DNA of 64,000 nt from Thioalkalivibrio sp. ALE31 (GCF_000377405.1 NZ_KB905022.1:248001-312000); one strand, 5' to 3'; positions 44,401 through 54,954 are shown, numbered from the stretch's first letter. Notes: generated from the letters alone by a model not told the origin. Made by a program: numbers and translations.

Positions 44401-44687
44401 GGGGCTTGCACGTTGAGGCTCGAAACTGGTGGACAGCAGGGGTGGAGTGCACTTCATTTTCAACGTGTTATGTCGCACAGCATGGCAACGGACCCGAATC
44501 AGGTTTGGCTTCCATGCAGTCTGCCATTAACGGAACATCGAATGTCCCGTCTGCCACGCGCAGACACTGAAGGCAAGATGAAGTAGGAAGGTGGATCCCG
44601 ACGCGCAGGCGAGTAGATTTCGGTGTGCAGCCCAGTACAATCCGGAGCTTGAGTGTTGTAGTCCTGACTAGCCCGCGAAGGAGACCA

Positions 44688-45287
44688 ATGTTTCGTATCC
44701 GGGAAAGTCAGGATCGGCGAGATGCGGCTGATTCACGCCATGGGTCCGGTCCCTCCGGATGCCTGACAGGAAAGGGAGCGCCCATCATCTGTCCTGCTAA
44801 CCGTAATCTTCCCTCTGCGGGATCTGCTGGTGAGTGCGTCCCTGCGCGACGCGGCGCGCTTCGGCTGTTCATCGCGCTTTGGGTGGGTGCCGCTTTCGGC
44901 ATCACAGGTCTGTCGAAGGCGGATGATGAAGCGGTATTCGTGGTCGCCCATCCAGGCGTGTCGACCCAGACCCTGACCCGCGACACGACCCGGGCCTTGT
45001 TTGGCATGCGCCAGCGCAGCTGGCCGGACGGCGAGATCGCGCGCGTGTTCGTGCTGGGGGACAACGACCCCGTACATGTGCGCTTTGCGAAGGAAGAGCT
45101 CGGGGTCTTCCCCCATCAATTACGCCTTGCGTGGGACCGAGCGGTATTTTCCGGCACCGGCCAGGCACCCCGTCGAGTGGGATCTCTGTCGGAGATGCAT
45201 GAGCGTGTGGGCACCACGCCCGGCGCGATTGGCTACCTCACAAAGGAGTACCTGGATGAGCGTATCCAAGTCATCGAGATGGAATAA
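44688..45287 (+). CDS. PstS-like periplasmic binding protein
   Basis: 199 residues. An internal signal-like segment (LRLFIALWVGAAFGITGLSKA) follows a long 60-residue leader. The body (FVVAHPGVSTQTLTRDTTRALF ... RSWPDG, then VHVRFAKEELG and TPGAIGYLT) matches small phosphate-ABC-type substrate-binding proteins that often accompany signalling genes. AAGGAG lies 6 bases upstream of ATG 44688. It overlaps the next gene by 32 bp. Confidence 0.8.
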   Translation: MFRIRESQDRRDAADSRHGSGPSGCLTGKGAPIICPANRNLPSAGSAGECVPARRGALRLFIALWVGAAFGITGLSKADDEAVFVVAHPGVSTQTLTRDTTRALFGMRQRSWPDGEIARVFVLGDNDPVHVRFAKEELGVFPHQLRLAWDRAVFSGTGQAPRRVGSLSEMHERVGTTPGAIGYLTKEYLDERIQVIEME

Positions 45288-46476
45288 GGTGCGGCCTGCC
45301 CTGGGCGGGACCCTGTTACTGATTGCGTCATCGGCAGCCGGCCCGGCGATGGCCGACGAGGGTGCGCTGGGGACCTTGCAGTTGCACGGGTTTCTCAGTC
45401 AGGGCTGGGTGACGACGGACTACAACAACTTTTTCGGATCCAGCAGCGACGGCAGCGGCAGCTTCGACTTCACGGAGCTTGGGGTTAACGCCTCCCTGCG
45501 GCCCCGTGAAGACTTGCTGCTCTCGGCGCAAGTGCTCAGCCGGCGTGCCGGGGAGATCGGGGATGATGGCCGGCCGAAACTGGATCATGGTTTGATCGAT
45601 TACCAGGCGCTATCCGGGCCCGAGCGAACGGTGGGTGTGCAGCTAGGGCGAGTGAAGAATCCTTTCGGCCTCTACAATCAAACCCGCGATATGCCCTTTA
45701 CCCGGCCGGGCATCCTTCTGCCTCAATCCATCTATTTCGATCGTGCCCGTTCGCTGGCGCTGGCCTCCGACGGTGGCAAGGCCTATTTCGAGGAGCGGAT
45801 AGGCGATGCCGGGCTCCTGCGCGGCGAGGTCGGTTTCGGACGGCCTCAGGCCGATGACGATCTACAGGGGGCGCTGCGACTGGATAACGTCCCGGGTTCT
45901 ATCGAGCCGCGTAACTCGACGATCGCGCAGCTGCTCTACGAGCACGATGGTGGCCGTGTGGTCGCTGGGTTGAGTGCTGCTCAGGTCAAGGCACGCTTTG
46001 AGCGCGATGGTGGGCCCGACGGGCAGTTTGCATTCGAGCCCTGGATTCTTTCCCTCCAGTACAACCAGCCCTTGTGGAGCCTGACCGGTGAATATGCGCT
46101 GCGTCATTCCAGCATGGAGGGACTAAGCGACCTCGGGGCCGATTTCGATATCACCGGGGAGAGTTGGTATCTGCAGTACTCGCGTCGCTTCAGTGATGAC
46201 TGGGAATGGTTGATTCGTTACGACAGCCTGGTGGTCGATCGCAGTGACCGTTCCGGACGTGGCTTTGCAGCCGCTACTGGCCTGCCGGCACATGCGCGCT
46301 ACGCCGAAGACTGGACCGTTGGCTTGCGCTGGCATCCGCACCCGCAGGTCATGCTGGGGGCGGAGTATCACCACATCGAAGGTACGGGCTGGTTGCCATC
46401 CGGTGACAATCCCGACCCATCCGAGACCCGGAAGCGCTGGAACATGCTGATGTTGCAGCTCTCCCTGCGTTTTTGA
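45256..46476 (+). CDS. Outer-membrane porin-like beta-barrel
   Basis: 406 residues with a signal peptide (LGGTLLLIASSAAGPAMADE) and alternating aromatic/hydrophobic strands ending in the C-terminal Phe (MLMLQLSLRF) typical of outer-membrane barrels. AAGGAG upstream of ATG 45256 lies within the preceding gene, so translation is coupled. With the binding protein before and the GGDEF/EAL protein after it, it forms a three-gene operon that may couple solute sensing to c-di-GMP. Confidence 0.82.
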   Translation: MSVSKSSRWNKVRPALGGTLLLIASSAAGPAMADEGALGTLQLHGFLSQGWVTTDYNNFFGSSSDGSGSFDFTELGVNASLRPREDLLLSAQVLSRRAGEIGDDGRPKLDHGLIDYQALSGPERTVGVQLGRVKNPFGLYNQTRDMPFTRPGILLPQSIYFDRARSLALASDGGKAYFEERIGDAGLLRGEVGFGRPQADDDLQGALRLDNVPGSIEPRNSTIAQLLYEHDGGRVVAGLSAAQVKARFERDGGPDGQFAFEPWILSLQYNQPLWSLTGEYALRHSSMEGLSDLGADFDITGESWYLQYSRRFSDDWEWLIRYDSLVVDRSDRSGRGFAAATGLPAHARYAEDWTVGLRWHPHPQVMLGAEYHHIEGTGWLPSGDNPDPSETRKRWNMLMLQLSLRF

Positions 46477-46511
46477 AACCGGCCGGAACGCAATAGAACG
46501 GGCACCTGGGG

Positions 46512-49331
46512 ATGACGAAGCCACACACATCGCATTCGCGCATCCGGGTGGGACTCACGGGGCGGCTTATTGTGCTGACCAGTCTGGTGCTGGTCGGTCT
46601 GGTAGCGCTGATTACCACGCTGGGCCATGACATCCTGGAAAGCCAGTTCCAGCAGGAGCGCGAGGACAGTCACGCCCGTGAGCAACGCGAGATGCGGCTG
46701 GCGCTGGAACGTGCCGAGGACAGCCTGCAGCAATTGGCAGCCGTGGTGGCGGCGGCGCCGGGCTTGTCCCGTGCGCTCGAGCAGCGAGACAAGATACTGG
46801 CCGATCAGGTGTTGGCGACCCAATGGCCCACGTTGGAACTGGACGCCGGAGTGGCGCAGGTCCGGGTCTATCTCGAATCGGGGCGTCTGCTCTCCAGCCG
46901 AGGTGACGACGACAGCCTGACGCCCGGGCTCGTCGAAGATTGGCTGGATCGGGTCCGCGACACAGAGCGGCCTCACAGCGATCTGCGCTGTGCAGCCGAC
47001 TGTCTTATCCACAGTCTGGTACCGGTGCTGGTGGATGGGGAAATGGCGGGGACTGTGCTGGTTTCCCGGTCTCTGGCCGATCTCACCCAACAGGTCCGTA
47101 ACGTGTCCGGCAGTGAGGTTGCCCTGTTATTGCGCAGCGCAGGGCAGCCCGAAACGGGGGATATGCTCCGTCAGGTGCCGGAATGGGGCGGGCATCTCCT
47201 GGCGATCACCCGGATCGAACAGACGTTGCCGACCCTGCGCGCCATGGCCGAGGAGGTGGCGTGGTCCTCGCTGTCTCGGGATCCAGTGACGTTCAAGGAT
47301 GGATCGCGGGTTCTGGAGGTCCAGGCGCTCCCGCTTGCGGGCCATGGCGGCACGGATACCGATGTTGAGGGGTACTTGCTGTCCCTCTCGGATATCACCT
47401 CTCAGGTCGATGCCATCCGGGAGCACACCCGTAACCTGTTCCTCGCCGGGATGACCGGTTGGGTGATCGCGGAGGCCATCGTGTTGCTGATCGTCTGGCC
47501 ACCGATGCGGCGCCTGTATCGACTGGCTGAGGTGTTGCCGGGGCTGGCCAGCGGTGGCTTCGCGCGAACCCGGGAGGTGATTCCGGAACCGCGCCGGCGG
47601 TTTCAGGACGAGATTGATGAACTGGAGACCACGACCCTGGATCTGGCCGATCAGCTGGAGACCCTGGAGGGCACGGTGCAGAACCGGGATCAGCAGCTGG
47701 CGGCGCAGATCCAGGCACTGGCGCGCGAGCGCGATTTCATCGGTAGCCTTCTGGACACGGCACGGGTGTTTATCATCAGCCAGGATTCGGACGGGCGGAT
47801 CACCCTGGTCAATGAATACACGACGACCGTGCTTGAGCATTCCGAGGAGGACTTGATCGGCCGGACGTTTGACGAGGTCTTGCCCATCGGATCTGCCGTC
47901 CTGGATGGAGATGTCCAGCAGGGGGAGGAAGAACGTTCGTTGCGCACGCCCGGTGGTGAGGAACGGGTGGTCGTTTGGTACCACGCGCCGCTTCCCGGGG
48001 ATGAGCCGGGCCGGATCTCCGTGGGGCTGGACATCAGCGAACGCAAGGCCGCCGAGGCTCGACTGACCTGGCTGGCCCAGCGCGATCCGCTCACCGAACT
48101 CTACAATCGCCGCTACTTCCATGAGGCGCTGGATCAGGCCCTGGCCAAGGGTGCCCATGGCGCCGTCCTGTTGATGGACCTGGATCAGTTCCGGGATGTG
48201 AACGAGCTACGGGGCTACCACGCCGGGGACGAGTTGCTGCGCCGAGTGGGCCATACCCTGTACGAGTATCTGGGATACCGCGGCGTAATCGCGCGCCTGG
48301 GCGGTGACGAGTTCGCCCTGTTGCTGGAGGGCGCGAGCGACGATCAGGCCATGTACGTGGCGCAGTACGTGGTGAAGCTGCTGGAGGATGTGGATCTCGC
48401 CATCGGTGAGCAGCGCCATCGAGTGTCGGCCAGCATCGGTATTGCCCGTTTCCCGGAGCACGGCGCTACGCCCGCTGACCTGATGGCAAGCGCCGATGTG
48501 GCGATGTATCAGGCGAAAGAGGGAGGGCCTCAACGCTGGCACATGCTGCACGCGGTGGAAGACGTCAGGGATGAACTGGAGCAGCGGGTCTACTGGGTGG
48601 ACCAGTTGCACAAGGCGCTGAAGACCAACACTTTTGAGCTGATGGTTCAGCCCATAGTGCGCCTGAGTGACCGCAGCGTGCGTCACTATGAGGTGCTGCT
48701 GCGTATGCACGGTGGTGAAGGCGAGTTACTGATGCCGGGACGTTTTATCCCCTTTGCCGAGCGCAGTGGTCAGATCGTGCAGCTGGATCGTTGGGTGCTG
48801 CGCGCGGCGCTGCAGTTGTTGGGCAGGATTCAGGACGAAGACATCAGTCTGGCCGTGAACCTCTCCGGGCAGTCATTGCATGACGACTACCTTACGGATT
48901 ACCTGGCCGAGGAGTTGCGCGCCAGTGGTGCCAACCCACGGCAACTCATCCTGGAAGTGACCGAGACCGCAGCCGTCAGCGACTTTTCCACGGCACGGGG
49001 TGTGCTGACCGGCATACGCGCGCTTGGATGCCGCGCGGCACTGGATGACTTTGGGGTGGGGTTCAGCAGTTTCCACTACCTGGGCCAGCTGCCAGTGGAC
49101 TACATCAAGATCGACGGAAGCTTTACTCGTAGACTCGTGGATGACCATGAAAGTCGGGTCATTGTCCGGGCGATCGCAGATCTTGCGGTTGGCCTTGGCA
49201 AGGAGGCGATCGCTGAATTCGTTGATCAGGAGGCGATTATTCCCATTTTGCAGGACTACCGGGTTGCCCTTGGACAGGGCTACCACCTGGGCCAGCCGGT
49301 GCCTGCGTCGGAAGTGTTCGGAGACCTCTGA
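46512..49331 (+). CDS. Membrane GGDEF-EAL c-di-GMP protein with PAS domain
   Basis: 939 residues: two membrane helices (about 17-38 and 308-328) enclose a periplasmic sensor domain, then a coiled coil, a PAS domain (about 410-515), GGDEF and EAL. GGDEF is intact (ARLGGDEFALLL); the upstream inhibitory RxxD site is not seen. In EAL the first motif is EVL (YEVLLRM), while the ExT segment (EVTET), DDFG, KID and the later Glu are kept, so both making and cleaving c-di-GMP remain possible. It follows the porin by 35 bp. Confidence 0.93.
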   Translation: MTKPHTSHSRIRVGLTGRLIVLTSLVLVGLVALITTLGHDILESQFQQEREDSHAREQREMRLALERAEDSLQQLAAVVAAAPGLSRALEQRDKILADQVLATQWPTLELDAGVAQVRVYLESGRLLSSRGDDDSLTPGLVEDWLDRVRDTERPHSDLRCAADCLIHSLVPVLVDGEMAGTVLVSRSLADLTQQVRNVSGSEVALLLRSAGQPETGDMLRQVPEWGGHLLAITRIEQTLPTLRAMAEEVAWSSLSRDPVTFKDGSRVLEVQALPLAGHGGTDTDVEGYLLSLSDITSQVDAIREHTRNLFLAGMTGWVIAEAIVLLIVWPPMRRLYRLAEVLPGLASGGFARTREVIPEPRRRFQDEIDELETTTLDLADQLETLEGTVQNRDQQLAAQIQALARERDFIGSLLDTARVFIISQDSDGRITLVNEYTTTVLEHSEEDLIGRTFDEVLPIGSAVLDGDVQQGEEERSLRTPGGEERVVVWYHAPLPGDEPGRISVGLDISERKAAEARLTWLAQRDPLTELYNRRYFHEALDQALAKGAHGAVLLMDLDQFRDVNELRGYHAGDELLRRVGHTLYEYLGYRGVIARLGGDEFALLLEGASDDQAMYVAQYVVKLLEDVDLAIGEQRHRVSASIGIARFPEHGATPADLMASADVAMYQAKEGGPQRWHMLHAVEDVRDELEQRVYWVDQLHKALKTNTFELMVQPIVRLSDRSVRHYEVLLRMHGGEGELLMPGRFIPFAERSGQIVQLDRWVLRAALQLLGRIQDEDISLAVNLSGQSLHDDYLTDYLAEELRASGANPRQLILEVTETAAVSDFSTARGVLTGIRALGCRAALDDFGVGFSSFHYLGQLPVDYIKIDGSFTRRLVDDHESRVIVRAIADLAVGLGKEAIAEFVDQEAIIPILQDYRVALGQGYHLGQPVPASEVFGDL

Positions 49332-49371
49332 AGACGAGCACCGAGTCACCACCATAAAGAGGACACGCACT

Positions 49372-50154
49372 ATGAGTTCTGCGGATGCAGGTGTGTGTCG
49401 TTGGAGGGGGATGCGGGGTCTCGCGAACAGTCGAAAATGCAAGGATGTGCTGGCGGAGCGGTCGGGCGCGGGCGCGTTTTGGCCTGGACACGGCCGCTCG
49501 GTTCGGCGCGTCGCGCCCCGGTTGGCTGCGGGTGTGGTGGTCACGTTGGCCGTGATCAGTGGTTGCACGCCGTGGGGGGAGGAAGAGCATCCGTCCGGGT
49601 ACGGCGAGGCGTCCGTGCTGGCGCCGCTCGACATCCGTGAGGCGTCTGTTCGGACGGCGGAGGGTGCCACGCTCCTTGGCATTGAAAACCTGCCCGGCGA
49701 TCTCCAGGTGGACGCGCAGAACGCCTTCGGTGCGACAACGCGATTCCGGGAGGCCAGGGCATCCCCGGACGATGCCTGGGTAGCGGTGGTCACCAGCGGT
49801 GCGGCCCACATCGCCGGCTGGCTGGTGCGGGCGGACAGCGGCGCGGCGAGCCCGGCGGCGTTTCAGTACGGGGGCCGCGTCACGATCGGGCCCTGGAGCG
49901 ACGATGGGCGCCATGTGGTGTTCGCGCAGGAAGGACCTGCAGGGAACCGTACCCTGACGGTCGTGGATCGCGAATCGCTGGGCGACTCGGTGGAAGCGAA
50001 TGCGATCCCGGTGCGTGTTGAGCACCACGGGGAGCTGGATCCGGAGGCGCAACGCTACGAGGCGCTGGGCTGGGTGGAGGGAACTCTTCGGTTCCGCCTC
50101 GGCGACGAACCATGGGTGTTTGATCCGGCCTCGGGGGCGGTGGAAGCGGGGTAG
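49372..50154 (+). CDS. Lipoprotein of unknown function
   Basis: About 260 residues. A membrane-type segment (RLAAGVVVTLAVISGC) gives a lipobox-like LAVISGC after a long basic leader; a start nearer to it is possible. The mature part alternates strands with Trp and Gly (DDAWVAVVTSGAAHIAGWLV), and could be a beta-propeller fragment. The region before its ATG (AAAGAGGACACGCACTATG) resembles the REP. It follows the GGDEF-EAL gene by 40 bp. Confidence 0.68.
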   Translation: MSSADAGVCRWRGMRGLANSRKCKDVLAERSGAGAFWPGHGRSVRRVAPRLAAGVVVTLAVISGCTPWGEEEHPSGYGEASVLAPLDIREASVRTAEGATLLGIENLPGDLQVDAQNAFGATTRFREARASPDDAWVAVVTSGAAHIAGWLVRADSGAASPAAFQYGGRVTIGPWSDDGRHVVFAQEGPAGNRTLTVVDRESLGDSVEANAIPVRVEHHGELDPEAQRYEALGWVEGTLRFRLGDEPWVFDPASGAVEAG

Positions 50155-50190
50155 TGCCAGGCCGAATGGACAGGTTGCCTCGAGCTCTGG

Positions 50191-50865
50191 TTACTCGCCG
50201 CGGGCCGGCAGGGAGGCGTAGTAGGCCGCGAGTGCCGCCATTTCTTCCTCTTCCAGTTCGCTCACGATGCCCTGCATCAAGCCGGCAAGGGACGTCTCGC
50301 GCGCGCCGTGGACATAGGCCTGGAGCTGTGCCATCAGATAGCGGGGCGGGTGGCCGGCCAGCGGCGGCAGGCTGGGGTTCCGTTCGCGTCCTTCGTCCCC
50401 ATGGCAGGAGGCGCAGGACTGGACGTTGCGTTCCGGCAATCCTGCAAGGGCAATCTCGCGCCCTCGTTCCGCCAGATCGCCCGGCACGTCATGCGGGCCG
50501 CCCGCCGGTTCCATCTCCGCGTAGTGCCGGCTGATCGCTTCGATCTCTTCGTCGTTCAGGTGCTGGGCGATCCGCGCCATGGTGGCGTTCGGGCGCAGGC
50601 CGTCCCGGTAGGCCTCCATCTGCTCCACCAGGTATTGCTCCGGCAGCCCCGCCAGGCGCGGGAACGGCGGCTGCGACTGGCCCTGACCCTGTTCGCCATG
50701 GCACTGGATGCAGGCGGTCGCCCCGCGGTCGTTGCCTTCCTGGGCAATGCGTGCACCGAGGTCCTCGTCCCCGCTGGCACTGGCCGTCGGCAGACCCAAC
50801 GATGCCGCGGTCAGTGCGAGCCAGGCGACTGCGCCGAGGGGTTGGTGGAGGCGTGCCACGCGCAT
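50191..50865 (-). CDS. Dihaem cytochrome c4
   Basis: Electron carrier in the periplasm feeding terminal oxidases. 224 residues with a signal peptide (GAVAWLALTAASLGLPTASA) and two haem sites CIQCH and CASCH, each followed by the c4-type pattern PFPRLAGLPEQYL / SLPPLAGHPPRYL; axial Met residues lie further on (NATMARIA and GLMQGIV). It starts 14 bp after the HIT gene stop, so they probably share a transcript. Confidence 0.93.
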   Translation of the reverse strand: MRVARLHQPLGAVAWLALTAASLGLPTASASGDEDLGARIAQEGNDRGATACIQCHGEQGQGQSQPPFPRLAGLPEQYLVEQMEAYRDGLRPNATMARIAQHLNDEEIEAISRHYAEMEPAGGPHDVPGDLAERGREIALAGLPERNVQSCASCHGDEGRERNPSLPPLAGHPPRYLMAQLQAYVHGARETSLAGLMQGIVSELEEEEMAALAAYYASLPARGE

Positions 50866-50879
50866 GGCATTGGCGTTGT

Positions 50880-51419
50880 TCAGGCCGTGTCGGTGCGTAC
50901 GCCCGGGTGGGCATGGCGGTGGTAGTTCGCGCGATCCGGGATGACGTTGCGGATGCCGCCGCGAGGGTCTTCGACGTCGCCCGCGTAGCGCGGCAGCAGG
51001 ATCACGTGCAGGTGGTCGATGCTGCGCCCGGCCATGCGGCCGTCGTTGTTGCCGACGGTATAGGCATCGGGCGGATTGCCCAGGAAGGGCAGGTCCAGGA
51101 CGTTGTCGATGTGGTCCTTGGGGCGCTCGCGCAGGTCTTCGCGGACGCGCATGTTGCGGTACAGCTTTTCCAGGTCCGTGGCTTCGATGACCCGGCGCAC
51201 GCCGTGAAGCGCGTCGAAGTAGTCCGCCTGTTCGGTGTCGTCGAGGTCGAACAGGGAGACCACGTGGCGCCGGGGAATGACGAGTGCGTGCCCGGGGTTG
51301 ACCGGATTGGTGTCGAACAGGGCGACGAACGAGCGGTTCTCGTAGATCAGCGGGTCGGCCAGGCCGGCGGATACCCGGCAGAAGTAGCAGTTCGGGGTGA
51401 CTGGTTGGGCACTGGTCAT
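50880..51419 (-). CDS. HIT-family protein
   Basis: 179 residues. Cys pair CYFC at the N-terminus, NPGHALVIPRRHVVSL, and the active-site segment SIDHLHVILLPRYAGD. The histidine triad is reduced to HLHV followed by hydrophobics, as in several HIT subfamilies that hydrolyse or bind nucleotides. Located upstream of cytochrome c4 on the same strand. Confidence 0.87.
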   Translation of the reverse strand: MTSAQPVTPNCYFCRVSAGLADPLIYENRSFVALFDTNPVNPGHALVIPRRHVVSLFDLDDTEQADYFDALHGVRRVIEATDLEKLYRNMRVREDLRERPKDHIDNVLDLPFLGNPPDAYTVGNNDGRMAGRSIDHLHVILLPRYAGDVEDPRGGIRNVIPDRANYHRHAHPGVRTDTA

Positions 51420-51928
51420 GGGAAGGCCTGCGAGTAGGGGCTTGCGTCAGTTGGAAAGTGGCGGATTTTACGCGACTTCCACGCTTGCGTGCCCGCGTCC
51501 CTGTATGCGGCGAATCGGATACGCGGTGTGGCCGCGGGACGAATCGGGCCCGGTCGTGCGCGAGCAACGCTCTTTGTGAACGGTAATGTCGACGCAGGTT
51601 CCGAAAACCCTGATGGCTGCATGGCTTGACGGCCGGGATCGCACCACGTAAGTTCCCTAGCATTGTAAGGGGTTTTTGCGGTCCGGTCACTGAGTGATCT
51701 CCCGGCCGACCCACCATCCCCCGATACGTTTGTCGAGGCTGTACGCCCGCGCCAGCGGCCGCCGCGCGCCTCGACGACCGGTCGCGCGCAGGCACGACCG
51801 GGCTGCACAAACCGGATGTCCGGGCCTGACCCGGGCGGTGGCGTCGCGCCTGGCGCGTTCTTCTTGAACGTCGCGGGTGCCCGCTGCGCCGGAGGAGTTT
51901 GTGTCACGACGTATCGAAGGGGGAGCTC
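51420..51928. other. Long non-coding gap between HIT gene and hppA
   Basis: About 509 bp holding the divergent promoters of the HIT-cytochrome c4 and hppA transcripts. I see no convincing gene, terminator or repeat here; the hppA ribosome site (AAGGGGGAG) is at its right end. Confidence 0.6.
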
Positions 51929-53986
51929 ATGTCCATGCCACTTTCCGGCCTCGTGTTTGCGCTGCTGTGCGGCGTTGTCGCGCTGGTCTACGGTCTGTTG
52001 TCCATCCGCTGGGTACTTTCGCGATCGGAGGGTACCGACGAGATGCGGCGGATCGCCCGCGCGATCCAGGAAGGCGCCTCGGCCTACATGAAGCGGCAGT
52101 ACACGACCATTGCAGTGGTCGGGGTGGTGCTGTTCGTAGGGCTGTGGCTGGTGATCGGCATCGGCTCCGCGGTCGGGTTTCTGATCGGTGCCGTGCTTTC
52201 CGGGGCCGCCGGGTTCATTGGCATGCATGTGGCGGTGCGCGCCAATGTGCGCACGGCGGCGGCTGCGAAGTCGAGCCTGGAGGCGGCGATGGATGTGGCC
52301 TTCCGCGGGGGCGCGGTGACCGGCCTGCTGGTGGTCGGGCTCGGGCTGCTGGGGGTGGCGGGCTATTTCGCCGTGCTCTGGTGGCTGACACCGGAGGGGG
52401 GCGATGTGGGACTTTCGCCCCTGGTCGGGCTGGCCCTGGGCGGTTCGCTGATCTCCATCTTTGCCCGTGTGGGCGGTGGCATCTTCACCAAGGGCGCGGA
52501 TGTCGGGGCGGACCTGGTGGGCAAGGTCGAGGCCGGTATTCCGGAGGATGACCCGCGGAACCCGGCGGTGATCGCCGACAACGTGGGCGACAACGTGGGC
52601 GACTGCGCCGGGATGGCCGCGGACCTGTTCGAGACCTATGCAGTGACCATCATCGCGACGATGATCCTGGGCACGCTGCTGATTCCCGAGCTGGGGCTGA
52701 TGGCCGCGGTGTATCCGCTGGTGCTGGGCGGCGGCGCGATCCTGGCCTCGATCGTCGGTACCTTCGTGGTCAAGGCGCGCGAGGGTTCCGAGATTATCCG
52801 GGGGCTCTACAAGGGGCTAATCGTCTCGGGGGGGCTGGCTGCCGTGGCATTCCTGCCCATTACCCTGGTGCTGGTTCCGGATACCGCGCTGGCCAACAAC
52901 ATGGGCATCGAGAGCGGGGCCGCGCTGCGCCTGTACGGGGCGGCACTGGTGGGGCTGGTCCTGACCGGCGTCATTATGGTGGCGACGGACTACTACACCT
53001 CCACGGTCTTCCGGCCGGTTCGCCATCTGGCCGAGGCCTCCACGACCGGTCACGCGACCAACATCATCGCCGGGCTGGCGCTGTCGATGAAGGCGACCGC
53101 CGCGCCGGTGCTGGCGGTGTGCGCCGCCATCCTGGTGGCCTATGCCTTTGGCGGGCTCTACGGCATCGCGATCGCCGCGACCACGATGCTGTCGATGACC
53201 GGGATCATCGTGGCGATGGATGCCTACGGTCCGATCACGGACAACGCCGGTGGCATCGCGGAGATGGCCGACTTGCCCTCCGAGGTTCGGGATACCACCG
53301 ATGCGCTGGATTCGGTGGGCAACACCACGAAGGCCGTGACCAAGGGCTATGCCATCGGCTCGGCGGGCCTGGCGGCACTGGTGCTGTTTGCCGACTACAC
53401 CCACGAGCTGGTGCATTACACCGGGGGTGGGCACAACTTCGAGCTGAGCAATCCGAACGTGATCGTGGGCCTGTTTATCGGCGGCCTGATCCCGTACCTG
53501 TTTGCGTCGATGACCATGGAGTCGGTCGGCCGCGCGGCCTCCGGCATCGTGAACGAGGTGCGGCGCCAGTTCCGCGAGATCAGCGGGATCATGGAGGGCA
53601 CCACGAAGCCGGACTACACTCGAGCCGTGGATATGCTCACCAGCGCGGCCATCCGCGAAATGATCGTGCCCTCGCTGCTGCCGGTGCTGGTCCCCGTTCT
53701 GGTCGGCGTGTTCCTGGGTACCGAGGCCCTCGGGGGGCTGCTGATCGGGACGATCGTGACCGGGCTGTTCGTGGCGATCTCGCAGACCGCGGGCGGCGGC
53801 GCCTGGGACAACGCGAAGAAGTACATCGAGGACGGGCATCACGGGGGCAAGGGGTCGGAAGCGCACCATGCCGCAGTGACCGGCGACACGGTCGGTGACC
53901 CCTACAAGGACACCTCGGGGCCCGCGATCAACCCGCTCATCAAGGTGCTGAACATCATGGCGCTGCTGCTCGTGCCCGTTCTGTAG
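51929..53986 (+). CDS. hppA: Membrane H+-translocating pyrophosphatase
   Basis: Hydrolyses pyrophosphate and pumps protons. 685 residues, about 16 membrane helices. Catalytic loop [20 protein letters not shown] and [20 protein letters not shown]. The [10 protein letters not shown] segment has Lys and Thr at the positions that make the enzyme K+-independent. ATG 51929 follows AAGGGGGAGC. It may recycle pyrophosphate from biosynthesis, useful to energy-limited autotrophs. Confidence 0.97.
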   Translation: MSMPLSGLVFALLCGVVALVYGLLSIRWVLSRSEGTDEMRRIARAIQEGASAYMKRQYTTIAVVGVVLFVGLWLVIGIGSAVGFLIGAVLSGAAGFIGMHVAVRANVRTAAAAKSSLEAAMDVAFRGGAVTGLLVVGLGLLGVAGYFAVLWWLTPEGGDVGLSPLVGLALGGSLISIFARVGGGIFTKGADVGADLVGKVEAGIPEDDPRNPAVIADNVGDNVGDCAGMAADLFETYAVTIIATMILGTLLIPELGLMAAVYPLVLGGGAILASIVGTFVVKAREGSEIIRGLYKGLIVSGGLAAVAFLPITLVLVPDTALANNMGIESGAALRLYGAALVGLVLTGVIMVATDYYTSTVFRPVRHLAEASTTGHATNIIAGLALSMKATAAPVLAVCAAILVAYAFGGLYGIAIAATTMLSMTGIIVAMDAYGPITDNAGGIAEMADLPSEVRDTTDALDSVGNTTKAVTKGYAIGSAGLAALVLFADYTHELVHYTGGGHNFELSNPNVIVGLFIGGLIPYLFASMTMESVGRAASGIVNEVRRQFREISGIMEGTTKPDYTRAVDMLTSAAIREMIVPSLLPVLVPVLVGVFLGTEALGGLLIGTIVTGLFVAISQTAGGGAWDNAKKYIEDGHHGGKGSEAHHAAVTGDTVGDPYKDTSGPAINPLIKVLNIMALLLVPVL

Positions 53987-54012
53987 GGCCCCGAACCGGA
54001 AGGAGAATCGAC

Positions 54013-54222
54013 ATGCCGAGAATCCGCGTACAAATGGCCCCGGATCTGGAGTTCAACATGGAACTCGACGTCGAGGGCGTCGACTGTGACAGCCGCGACT
54101 GGGACGTCCAGCAGCACAAGGCCGAGATCTACGCCGAGTTCGAGCGGCGGCTGAAGGCGGCCTTCCCCGAGGGGGTGAAGATCCACACCTTCGAGTACGG
54201 CCTGGCCTGCAAGCCAGGCTGA
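54013..54222 (+). CDS. Small conserved-type protein downstream of hppA
   Basis: 69 residues, beginning MPRIRVQMAPDLEFNMELDV and ending YGLACKPG, with a central WDVQQHKAEIYAEFERRL helix. AAGGAG precedes the ATG by 8 bases and the gap to hppA is 26 bp, so it is probably in the hppA operon. I do not know the family. Confidence 0.72.
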   Translation: MPRIRVQMAPDLEFNMELDVEGVDCDSRDWDVQQHKAEIYAEFERRLKAAFPEGVKIHTFEYGLACKPG

Positions 54223-54302
54223 CCGGGTGGGAGGGCACGCGCGCCTGCGTGTCCTCCCGCTGCGCTGCGCAAGCGTGAACCTCGGGGCGGGCGGCCGATG
54301 GC

Positions 54303-54488
54303 GGGCAGGCGGTGGAATGCGGCTGGCTGAAGGACAAGTTCGGCCTGTCCTGGCAGATCGTGCCCGCGGTGCAGGACGAGCTGATGCAGCCGGGTGACCC
54401 CGAGGCGCTGGCCCGGGTCACGCAGGCATTCCTGCAGATGAAGAAGTTCGACATCGCGGCGCTCGTTCGCGCGTACGAAGGTCGGTGA
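54303..54488 (+). pseudogene. 3' remnant of a PhnB-like (VOC) gene
   Basis: Sixty-one codons read [20 protein letters not shown] then [19 protein letters not shown] and [14 protein letters not shown], the end of PhnB/3-demethylubiquinone methyltransferase-like VOC proteins (usually about 140-160 residues). No start or N-terminal half is present. It stops 2 bp before the SRPBCC gene, which probably inherited its transcript. Confidence 0.8.
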
Positions 54489-54489
54489 C

Positions 54490-54954
54490 GTGGACGTCCG
54501 CGGGCCGCACCTGGCCGAGGTGGTCCATCTGACGACCTCGATCGCGCGAGCGCCCGAGGACGTGTACGCCTTCGCGTGCGACCCGAGAAACCTGCCGCTA
54601 TGGGCGGCGGGGCTGGCGCGTTCAAGCGTGCGGCAGGCGGGGGATGCGTGGGTCGTCAACGGCCCCGTGGGCACGGTCACGCTGCGGTTTGCCCCGGCCA
54701 ACCCGTTCGGGGTGCTGGATCATGAGGTCGAGCTGCCCACCGGCGCGGTGATCCACAACCCCATGCGCGTGCTGCCGAACGGAGCGGGCAGCGAGTTCGT
54801 GTTCAGCCTGTTCCGCCAGCCGGGGACGACGGACGAGCAGTTCCGGGCCGATCGCCGCGCGGTGGAAGACGATCTGAAATGTCTGAAGCGGTTGCTGGAA
54901 GAGCGCCGAGATCCCCCTGGCCGGGATGTACCCGGTGAGCACGCCAGCCGTTGA
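54490..54954 (+). CDS. SRPBCC-family protein
   Basis: 154 residues. TTSIARAPEDVYAFACDPRNLPLWAAGLA is the opening strand-helix of polyketide cyclase/SRPBCC proteins, followed by the curved sheet and a long C-terminal helix (DEQFRADRRAVEDDLKCLKRLLE). It probably binds a hydrophobic ligand; the substrate is unknown. It starts directly after the PhnB-like remnant. Confidence 0.8.
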   Translation: MDVRGPHLAEVVHLTTSIARAPEDVYAFACDPRNLPLWAAGLARSSVRQAGDAWVVNGPVGTVTLRFAPANPFGVLDHEVELPTGAVIHNPMRVLPNGAGSEFVFSLFRQPGTTDEQFRADRRAVEDDLKCLKRLLEERRDPPGRDVPGEHASR

